Source: [Phialemoniopsis] sp. UDSM-2020 (taxonomy: Eukaryota > Ascomycota > Sordariomycetes > Thyridiales > Thyridiaceae). From it: a stretch of DNA of 64,000 bases. The notes beneath the pieces are model-generated. The model had not been told where the DNA came from, ran no database searches, and saw only the letters and a program-made list of their open reading frames with translations. Positions 1 to 9,500 of the stretch are shown piece after piece. The first letter of the stretch is position 1. Each line of letters opens with the position of its first letter. Both the position numbers and the translations under genes were made by a program. The DNA is taken from the NCBI GenBank assembly GCA_018873225.1, contig JAEILZ010000005.1, positions 806,001 to 870,000 on the forward strand, given 5' to 3'.

Positions 1-1
1 C

Positions 2-400
2 CTAGTCCTGAAGGAATGTGTCCAAGGACATGCGCGTGCTCCAGGGAAACTCCGTGATGCCCTGGATCATGATGCGGACAAACAAGCCCGTGCCGTAGCC
101 GATGAGGAAGATGGTGCTGAGGTACCAGGCGCGCGGCGATATGTAGAGGTGCACCGCTTCCAGGATCCAGGTGGCCCGGATCTACTCGAGGTCCACCCCG
201 AGGATCATGTTGGGGAATAATTCGGCGGCGGGCTGGGGCCCTTCGTCGCCGTGCCGCGACCAATAGTTCATGATGAACATCGCGCCGAGCCAGATCGCGT
301 CTCTGTATTTGATGGGCATAATGGCGTGGAGAAGAGCTATGAGGAGGGAGAGGAGGCCGCGGGCGAGGAGGCGGACCCCTCTGCGGATGGGCCACACCAT
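2..400 (-). pseudogene. Small membrane-protein reading frame interrupted by an in-frame TAG
   Basis: An ATG at 400-398 in a near-perfect Kozak setting (CCACCATGG) opens a frame of 72 codons rich in hydrophobic residues (RLLARGLLSLLIALLHAIMP). It stops at TAG 184-182. The same frame then continues for 59 more codons to TAG 4-2, with strongly GC-ending codons and a further hydrophobic stretch (YLSTIFLIGYGTGLFV), so both halves look like genuine coding sequence of one protein of about 131 residues. I found no donor/acceptor pair that removes the TAG and keeps the frame. It is therefore a young nonsense allele, a sequencing error, a readthrough gene, or a real 72-residue protein followed by chance coding bias. 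I do not recognise the family. The 3' side lies at the window edge. Confidence 0.45.
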
Positions 401-1511
401 GGTGGGTGGTTGTTGTCGGGGTGGTCGTCTGGTAAATGCGATGGTGCTTGCAGTGCTCTTGGTGTAAATGTCGATATCAACGATGACCGTCACATGTTCT
501 GCTCTGAGATATGTGGTAAACGAATGAATGGTCCTGGTAATGATGGTGATGAAAAGTTGCGAGGTCAGCACTTGAGCTTTACTTCGTGGATGGAGGATGT
601 GCGCCGAGATGGGCTCATGAGGGGAGTCCATTTGTTAGCTGGTCAATGTTGGTCCTGCATAGTTCTTTCTCTAAACTTCAATTGTGAGTGAGAGATGGGG
701 CAGGCAGATCAAAAAGGCAAGTCCGAGATTTGATGTTACGGGAGGGAGGTGCGACAGGCAGTCAGCCATAAGGCAACACCAGGGCGGCAAAAAAAGGGCA
801 CGGATGTTGATTTCCAAACTTTCAAAAGTTGATCTATTGCACACAGCTAGCTAGCTAAGTTGTATTATGCTAAGTTGGTGATGGTGATACAGCGCGAGGG
901 CAGGCGACAGTGACCATGGTCCTCGGCGTGAGATTGGCTGATGTAAAAGGAAAGAAGGCATCGCGAGGCCTGGTGGGAGGCGGTGTTGTCGACGATGACA
1001 TGTCTTTGTTGTTGTTGCTGTATGATGATGATGAAGCTGATGTGAGAAAGACGGGAGGGAGATGTGCAAGGCCTTACGTATGAAGCAAGACCCAAGCACC
1101 AAGCGACACGCCCGACCCCGACGAGCGGGAGAAGAGGCGAGCGCCCTGACCGACGATAAAATGTGATGTTGCGATAATATCTAAGGTGATAATATCGAAT
1201 CTAGATCCTTATAGCCATGCAAAAGATAAAAAAGCCCAAAAGTAATAACCCGATTGTTCCGCGAAAAGAAGGGAGAGCGTCCCGTTTTCCGGACCCCATT
1301 GATCTGGGGAGGTGGTGGTTGTGTTGTGCGCGCGCGTCCGCATGGAACAAGAGAAGAAGCAAGGTCTACACTAGACCAGGTCCCTCCCTGTTCCAAAATC
1401 GTAATGATTGTCTTCCTCTCACCCAAAAGCTTCTCTTTCTTTCTCCCCGATAGAAAACAGTTTGAAAATTCAAAACACCAGTACACCACACCCAATGCAC
1501 GATGAACACCT
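401..1511. other. Intergenic region between the interrupted ORF and glutamine synthetase
   Basis: No supported gene. It holds the promoter side of the small membrane-protein frame and the 3' side of glutamine synthetase. A short GTT/GAT triplet-rich run lies near 1005-1035. The open frames here are short, have no domain signature and show no consistent codon bias. Confidence 0.6.
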
Positions 1512-2927
1512 TTACTCGACGGAGCCGAAGCAAGTCTCCATTATTATGCCGGTGATCTGGTAAGGATCGGCGTCTGTTGGAAGAGGACAAATGGTTAGTA
1601 TACTCTGTTGTGGTCACCCGTGGCGAGGAACTTACTGGAGGCAGGTCGGCGGTCCTCAAAGTAACCGCAGCCCTTGGCCGCACACTCGCGGGGTATCCTG
1701 ATGGAGGCACCGCGGTTGGCGACACCATATGAGAAGGCGTCGATGGAACCAGTCTCATGCCTGCCGGTCAGACCTGTAGAGAGAAATAATGTCAGTAAAC
1801 ATGTATCAGAAGATGTTGCATCAGAATGGATTGATGACTCACGCTTCTCGTTGCCCTCGCCGTAGACGGCAATGTGCTCGGCGTGGCGGCCCTCGAGCTT
1901 CTTGATGGCGGCCTCGATGGCCTTCATGCCGCCGTCCTCGCGCATGGCCTTTGTGCTGAAGTTGGAGTGCAGACCGGCTCCGTTCCAGTCGCCCGGGATG
2001 GGCTTGGGGTCGAACGAGACCTTGGCGCCAAACTCCTCGGCGACGCGGTGCAGCAGGAAGCGCGCGACCCAGAGGTGGTCGCCCATCTCGATGCCGATGC
2101 AAGGTCCCACCTGGAACTCCCACTGGGCAGGCATGACCTCGGCGTTGGTTCCGGAGATCTTGACGCCGGCGTACAGGCACGCCTTGTAGTGCGCCTCGAC
2201 GATGTCGCGCTGGACGACCTTGCCCGTGCCGACACCGCAGTAGTACGGGCCTTGGGGCGCGGGGAAGCCGCCCTTGGGCCAGCCCCAGGGCTTGTTGTCC
2301 ATGTCGAGCAGGGTGTACTCCTGCTCGAGGCCGAACCAGGGCTCCTGGCTCGAGTGCTGCTCCATGAGGCGGGCGGCCTCGTGGCGGTGGTTGAACTTGT
2401 TCGGGGTGCCGTCGTTCATCCACGTCTCGCAGAGGACGAGGATGTTCTCGCCTCCCGCCGTGCGGAAGGGGTCCGGGAAGACGGCGACGGGCCGCAGGTA
2501 GACGTCCGAGTTGTCGCCGGGGGCCTGCGCCGTCGAGGAGCCGTCAAAGTTCCAGATGGGCAGGTCCTTGGGGCAGTAGCCGTCGGCCTTGTGCTGGAGG
2601 GTGCGCGACTTGGAGCGGGTGCCGCCCTCGGCGTCGACCCAGATGTACTCGGCCATGATCTGGCCCTTTTGGTCCAGGTCCATGTATTTCCGCAGAGTCG
2701 CGGTATTTGATTGGTGTTCTGACGCCTGTTGAAACCCATGGTGATTAGCATATTGTCTCGAGAAATTGCCATCTTGATTTCAATTGCTGCTTGTTCAATT
2801 GCTATTGCAATTTTGTGTCCAGTCGGGCACGCTCTCACACGAGGCTGGCTCGTTGAAGAGTGTGACTCGCTTCGGCAGTTTTTCTGGTGGGATGGCGGGG
2901 CAACATGTAAATGCAAGGACTCACCAT
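1512..2927 (-). CDS. GLN1: Glutamine synthetase (GS-II, eukaryotic type)
   Basis: Makes glutamine from glutamate, ammonia and ATP in the cytosol; the main ammonium-assimilation enzyme. Four exons: 2927-2925 (the ATG codon alone), 2725-1843, 1773-1636 and 1573-1512, joined length 1086 nt, 361 residues, the usual GS-II size. The mature start reads [15 protein letters not shown], then the GS beta-grasp region ([19 protein letters not shown]), [12 protein letters not shown], the catalytic core [11 protein letters not shown], and the C-terminal [18 protein letters not shown] region; the last residues are METCFGSVE. Introns begin GTGAGT, GTGAGT and GTAAGT. The first is 199 nt and directly follows the start codon, so the in-frame ATG at 2683 is an internal Met (M16), not the start. 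A CA-dinucleotide run sits just upstream of the ATG, and one GATA-type site (AGATAA, 3028-3033) lies about 100 bp upstream, compatible with nitrogen control, though this is only inferred. Confidence 0.96.
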
Positions 2928-3183
2928 GATTGCGGTTGTGTGTGTGTGTAACTGGGAAAAGGGACAAATGAGGATATGTCGAGAAGATGTTTGGTCTTCT
3001 TTCTTTTCTTTTCTTTCTTTTGTAAACAGATAAAAACTGAAAAACAAAAAAAAACGAGTTTGGGTTATTCCAGAGGAAATCTGGGGAAAATTGGAGGATG
3101 CTGGGGAAGAGGGAAAGGAGGAAACGGGAGTTCTACGAGTCGGCAGAAACGAGGCTTTTTGTTCGTTTCTCTGCAAAAGATAC

Positions 3184-4654
3184 CTCTGGACAGGTACCGA
3201 CGAGAAAGACGGACGACGGCTCTAGGGCACCACCAGCCAGGATTGAGAAACGGTTCCGTCACTCGGTTGACTCTCTCGAGGCATCTGAAAAAGACCGGTT
3301 CTTGACGAAAGGTGGGGTCCCTTGTTCTCTGGTCTTGTCTGGTCAGTCTCGTCTCGTCTTGATTGCAGGGATCCAGAACTTCGAATGTCTTTGTTCTCTG
3401 GGTTCTCTGGCTGGAGCCATGTACCTTTTTTCTGGGTCTGGTCATCCACCGCCCACAATTCCCTCCCCGGCTATGTACCTTACATACAAGTAATACAGCG
3501 TCATGTCCAATACCCATTTGGTTCCCATACATGCTCAATACATACCCTTGAGGGATAATAATATGCGCCCTTCACTCGCTTGTGAAAATCCCGCGGGCTG
3601 ACTTCTTGTCCTTGTCTTTATTTATTTCGCGCAGCAGAGTTTTCTCTGTCCTCCCTGTTCTTTCGGATCACATTCGGTAACCCGGCAGGAAACAAGAGAA
3701 AAACGACGCAAAAGGCTCATCGAAACGGGAATAAGTGAGAGAGGGAAAAGGTACATGCCAGCAGTCGGAGAACTACGGGTCAGGTACCTATGTAAATCAG
3801 GGTTCAATTGGTTACGCCATTGGCACCGGTCGCTGTGGGTTACCTCACGATGCAGACAATTGCGGATTTGCGGGCAATCATTTGACTCGCGTGCCCAACC
3901 ACAGCCACAGCCGGCCCTTGGTCTCTCGTAATACCTCGTAGTCATAACTTTTTAGCCTCCCCGCCGTAACGAAGGAGTAGTGAGGTACCACAAGTACGGA
4001 GCATACCAAGTAACTGGGCGACTCAGCCAGCCCTAGAATAGCAATTCAGCCCTGGGCCAACCAGGCGCAGAGCAGCCACATTGAATTACGGGGAAAAAGA
4101 GAGTTTGTGGGCTTTTTCTTTGACCTCGTATGTACACACAATAGTAGGGAGGTACCTCGAATTCACGGCCGGGCCGCTCCATTGAGCAGCGAGCAGGACC
4201 TCCGTTCCGGTACCTGGACGATCTGTCGGTGTGGCATGCCGCGTCGCCGAGGCCATCGGCTATTCTTTTTTGTGCTTGCACGGGATAGAATACCTCGATA
4301 CATGATACCTTGGGTACCTACCTCCCAACGACACAACAACATATCATCATCAAGTCTCCTGTTTAGTCTTCACTCGCATACAAGTGTGTGTGGGCAGGGG
4401 CGTCGGCGGGCGCCCTCCGGGTGGGGTGACGGACGGGTCTGCGACGACTGAAGCACCTGTTTTGCGAGGGCATTCCGGGTTTCAGGAGCGGACATTGGGA
4501 CCTGTGGGCTCATGGACCCTGAAAATACCCAGAGCCCAACCGCCCAACAGGCGCTGCAGGCGGCGGACCCCAGTGACAGCGGCATATATCGCCAGGTAAC
4601 TAACTCTCGAGGCTGTGGCTGCTGCAGGCGGGCGTAGGGAGCATGTAGGTACCT
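3184..4654. repeat. Cluster of AGGTACCT palindromes
   Basis: The perfect 8-bp palindrome AGGTACCT occurs at 3782-3789, 4150-4157 and 4647-4654. GGTACCT occurs at 4209-4215 and 4313-4319, and AGGTACC occurs near 3184 and 3985. Many shorter GTACCT or ATACCT pieces lie between them. The spacing is irregular. Function unknown; it may be lineage-typical intergenic sequence or binding sites for a dimeric regulator. Confidence 0.5.
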
Positions 4655-5586
4655 GCAATACCTGAATGGGGCGGCATATTTGTCCGCCCTCCTCACACAC
4701 ACTTTGATTCAACATTCATCAAACCTCCAGGGCTCCCAGCAAATCAGCCCCGGCCCTGGGGGCATCATCATGTAAGAGGTATTCAATTCGATTGTGTCAA
4801 ACCTGGAATTTTACCATATATCTGTTGGTCCGATAGGCAATATGCGGGTTAAGCGGACAGCTGTACGCACTTCTCCGTAACATTGGGGTTTCTGACACGT
4901 AAAAAGATGCCCTTGGTCCGCCCCGATCCCCGACGCGTTTGGCTCTCGTCACTGTCAGTCAGTCCACATAAGATAGGGGAGGGGAGATGGTGTGCGAAGG
5001 GTGTGGGCTAGACCCGTGGCCCCAATGTCGCGTGTATTGAGTGAAGGCTTTTGCAGGTATCGTGACTGGCAAAAGAGTGGACTTGGGTCATCAAGTTGGG
5101 ACACCAAAGGAGCCAGACCAATCCAGAGACCACCAGATCCCAACCAACCAGACGCATCTTATCTCCTGGTGTGTGATTGGCCGGGCTGGTTTCTCTTATG
5201 CATTTACCTGACTGGAGATGGAGCCGTTTTGACACATAGCGGGCGCTGCCGACGCTGCTGTTGGCTGGCCAGCATTTGGCTGGCGCCGTGTCTCTTCTGA
5301 CTAGCGGTGCGCCGGCTCGTCTTTTCATGTCCTTCAATTCACCTAGCGACACATGAAAGCTACAAAGTCGCCCAAAAGGCGGTGGCAACGCTGAGGAGTC
5401 GCGTGGTCGAGCCGACAAACAGAGGTACGCCAAGGCATGACTCGGATGGGTGGCGATTCGCCGTCGGGGTGTCGGTCCGAAAAGTACCTGCTGTTAGAGC
5501 AGGGTACAACCTTTCCTCTTCCCGTCTAGTCCATCCATTAGGGCCTCGCGCCCAGCATCCCTCAGGGCTTTCAGGGCTAGCCCGAT

Positions 5587-5661
5587 CCCCCTTCAGGCAC
5601 ACCATCGCCTGTAGATCGAGCCCAATAGGTGCAGAATCTCCCTCAAGGCGCCTGAAGGGGG
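5587..5661. repeat. 12-bp perfect inverted repeat
   Basis: CCCCCTTCAGGC at 5587-5598 and its exact reverse complement at 5650-5661 flank a 51-nt spacer. It could form a stem-loop in RNA or bind a dimeric protein. No gene reads through it. Confidence 0.5.
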
Positions 5662-6580
5662 CCCGAAATCCCCCGACTGGCGTGCAACCCGCGCTACCCC
5701 CTGGGACGTGCAGGCAGGGCGGCGATCGCGCCTTCTTTCGGGGGCGTCACAGGCGGCTGAGTGCCTACCAGGGATACGTCATTGGCAGGCTCTTTAACGT
5801 TTCACGGCAGTCAATACGTCAATTCTGAGTGAACGTCTTTCTTCTCAACCCCGCCCGACGCCGCGAATAGCCTCGTGTTGTCGACAGTTTAGGGTAATGA
5901 GCACCGTCATTGTACGTAAAAGAAACTGGTGTTCCTGTTTTCCGTCCCAAATGCTCCCGTTACCCGGGGAACATTGTCCGGCCGACCGTCCGTCATCTGC
6001 CCGATCGGGCCACCGTCGTGTGACCGCCCCGGCGGCCAGGATTGAACGGACGAGGGATGCTACCCTTTTCGACGAGCGGGTGAGGCACTGACGACATCTG
6101 CTCTCGGTGACGATGCCGTGCAGGACGGGGTGCGGGCAAGGCTCAGCTGGGCCTGCGGGTATCCTAGCCGAAACAATCTTGACCACATGGCAGCCTGTCA
6201 ATGCGTCCCTAGTCCGCTACGGATCGATCTGATCTGTCGCGTGCGCGCATCACTTCCCGGAATTCTTCAAGGTCCTGCCGCTCTTCTGACATAAGCACAT
6301 AGGAATGTCACTCGGAAAGTCGGTCACGGATGGATGGGAACGTGGCACAGCATAGGAAAAAGGAAGTACAAGTGAAAATAAGATGCTCTCTATTGCAGCG
6401 ATCAACACACATGTCCCCGGTCCATCGTGAGATCTGTTGTTCTCGTCTTCCCCAGCTGCCTCAATGTCGTCATCACGTCGTGTCGTAGAACTGGAAAGAA
6501 AACAGCAAAACAAGCTGGAAATACCTAGAACGAAAAAGAAGGGCGAAAAATTAAGGAAAATAATGCCAATCAATCAGTCG

Positions 6581-9500
6581 TCATAGCACAACCACATCCG
6601 CCTGCTCATCCACCGGCGCCGCCGGCACCACAACCTGCCCCCGGAACTCCCTCCTGATGCGCGCGCACCTCTTGACGAAATCCAACAGCGACTCCTCCGC
6701 CGTCCGTCCGTAGAACTGACCCGAGCCCGTAAACTGCACTTTGACCTCCTGCACGCCCGACCAGGGCGTGACCTCTGCCGCCGGAGATGCTTCTCCGACC
6801 CCCTGCCGGTGATACTCCACCGGCGCCGGCCCCTCGGCGAACTGCCCCACCAGGATCCACCGCGCAATCCTCGGCGCCCCGACCGCCTCGGCCACCGCCA
6901 CCGCACTCCTGACCACTCCTGTTGAGTCACTGCCACTGCTGCTCCGGTACGTCACCCGCGCCCCCCGGCGCACGAGCATCTTGGCCACGCCCATCCTGCC
7001 GTGCGCGCAGGCCGCCATCAGCGCCGTGCCCCAGGGCGACCCCTCGAGCTCGACGTCGGCGCCCGCGATGTCGAGCAGCGCCGCTACGGCGCGCTCGTGG
7101 CCCCTCGTCGCCGCGTTGCACAGCGCGCTGACGTACCGGCCCTGCACGCGGTCCGCAAACTCGCGCAGGTACTCGCGCGGCCAGGCCCTCGCCAGGCGGG
7201 GCAGGATGTGGTCGTCGTCGTCAGCGGCGATGGCAAACAGACCTTTCAGCAGGTCTCCCTCCGCCGCCAGGCGGTGCAGGTCCCATATCCCCGAAAGGAC
7301 GTACGACGTGTACGACCGGTTGAGCATGGCGTCGTGCAGCGGCGAGTAGCGCGTCTTGTCGCGCAGGTACGGGTCGAGCCCGCGCTCGCGCACGAGGTAG
7401 TCAAAGACGGCCGGGTTGCGCCCCTGCTCGGCGGCGAGGCTGAGCAGGCTCGTGTCGTCGACGTCGCGGGCGCGCGGGTCGGCGCCGCCGCGCTCGATGA
7501 GCAGCTTCACGGTGACGAGGGGGTCGGTGCGCTCGTCGGGCCTGTCCCTGTCTTTGCTTCTGTGGTGGCTGTTGGCGTCGGCGGCGCCGGCGGCAGCGCG
7601 GTCCCGCGGCGTGTGGTGGTCGCAGCAGGCGCGCATGAGCGGCGTGTAGGCCTGCCCGTCGCGCGGGTCGGCAAAGGCGCCGCGGTCGAGCAGCGTCGCG
7701 ACGATCTCGCCGCGCGCGTTTTGCACGGCGTTGTGTAGGGGGTAGTCGTGGCAAAAGTCGGGCACGTTGGGGTCGGCGCCGTGGTCGAGCAGGAGGTTGA
7801 CCATGACCGGCGACGAGCTCGCGCCCGCGGCTATGCGCAACGGGGTGGAGCCGGCATCGTCGTAGGATGACTCCCAGAAGGGAACACCAGAGCGCAGATT
7901 AACTATCGCCCGGACGACGTTGCTTAGATCTTGCAGATTGCCTTGATTCGGCGGAGGTGATGCTTTGCTGATTGCTTCTGCGGGCAGCCACGGTCTGTAA
8001 AGGAGTTAATGACTAGCCTCTACTAACACTAGCATTAAATAAATATCTCTCTTACCTGTACTCCTCAACCATCTGATTAATGTGCTTCAGCATAGTCCTC
8101 ATCGCAGGGACCAAGTTCATCTCCGCAGCAACATGCAGCGGCGTCACCGGCGAGCTGAGCCAGTTGTGGTTCTGCCGCAGCGCCGCGTCCAGCGTCTCCC
8201 AGAGGCAGTCGAGCCGCGCCTCGTTGCGGACCGCCTCCTCGACGGCGCTGAACCCCTGCGGGTAGTGCTGCGCGCAGTGGCCCGTCTTGAGCGCCGCGCC
8301 GCGGAACAGCAGCATGCGCACGAGCTTGCCGGCGCCCATGCGCATGGCCAGGATGAGCGGCGTGCAGTTGCGGCACGGCGGCAGGGGGATGTCGATGGGA
8401 CACCCGCTCTTGAGGACCGCCCGGCACATGTCGACGTCCTGGTTGCGCAGCGCCATCTCCATCGCCTCGGCCATGACCCGCAGGCCCCGGTGCGGATAGT
8501 TGCACCGCGCCACGACGTCGGGCGGCGGCGGCCCGTCCTTCCCGGCCTTGAGCACCGCCCTGTCGAGCTCGTCCAGCTTGTCGTCGACGGCGTCGGCCAG
8601 CAGCGCGATGGCGTTCTTGGAGAAGACCTGGATCGCCTTGATGAGCGGCGTGACGCCGAAGTCGTCGCGCGGGTTCCGCTCGCACCCGAGCTCGAGCAGC
8701 GCCCGCAGCGCCGCCGTGTGCGTCGGGTGCACGGCGTGGTGCACCGGCCTGCACCCTTCGCTGTCGCGCGCCTCGATGTCCGCGCCGCGCTGGACGAGCA
8801 GGCGCACGCCGTTGACGTCGCCGCCCATGGCCGCCATGTGCAGCGCCGTCATGCCGCGGTCGGGAAGCACGTCGTCCACCCCCAAGTACCCGCGGTCGAG
8901 GTAGAAGCTCGCGACGTGCGTCTGGTTGTACAGCGCCGCGATGTGCAGCGCATTGCAGCCGGCGAGCAGCTGCTTCGCGTGCGGCTGCCCCTGCTCCTGC
9001 TGCGTCGTTGACGACACCCTGCGGCTCTCGCCGTAGGGCAGCGAGCACCGCGCTGCAAAGTCGCACTTGTCGCCGCCGACCTGCTCGATCAGCTCGATGA
9101 GGCGCAGGTTGCCGCGCGACGCGGCCGCGAGCGCGGCGTCCATGCCCGTCGGCGACCGGGCGCGCACGTCGGCGCCCGCCTGGATGAGTATCCTCGCGCA
9201 CTCGTACTGCCCGTCCTGTATAGCCAGGACCACGGCCGGATGCCCGTCCGTCGTGCGCGCGTTGGGGTCGGCGCCGGCGCGCAGCAGCTCCCTCAGTGTC
9301 TCCTCCGTGTGCTGGAGGGGCCCGGGCCTTCCCGGTAGGGGCGGCGGCAGGGAAGTCGTGCACGCCTGCAGCAGAGGGGTCATGCCGCGCGAGTTCCTGG
9401 CGTTGATCTGGTCCTTGTCGACGGCGGCGATGACGAGCGACAGGACGTCCATGGGCCCGCAGTGCGAGATCACAGCCTCCTGGAGCCCCGACATGCCGTT

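Larger units (their letters stand above)
2928..6580. other. 3.6-kb gene-free region upstream of glutamine synthetase
   Basis: No frame here has family motifs, plausible splice structure or steady codon bias. The region contains a homopurine/homopyrimidine tract (about 3000-3020), scattered AGGTACCT-type palindromes (3.1-4.7 kb) and a 12-bp inverted repeat (5587-5661). It could hold the long glutamine synthetase promoter, a non-coding transcript or decayed sequence; I see nothing that decides between them. Confidence 0.55.

Noticed and set aside
145..185. Intron that would remove the TAG at 182-184
   Set aside because: The only GT/AG combinations nearby are too short or shift the reading frame.
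1874..2710. 278-codon open frame antisense to glutamine synthetase
   Set aside because: Shadow of the GC-rich GS coding frame; its sequence (long Val/Leu/Asp runs) has no family motif and GS itself is certain.
5307..5828. 173-codon plus-strand frame in the gene-free region
   Set aside because: No motif, no codon bias, no plausible splice partners; composition looks like random GC-rich DNA.
7001..7738. 245-codon frame antisense to the NACHT-ankyrin last exon, and similar frames at 8082-9011
   Set aside because: Codon-position mirror of GC3-rich ankyrin coding sequence; Arg/Val/Ala-rich, with no domain.
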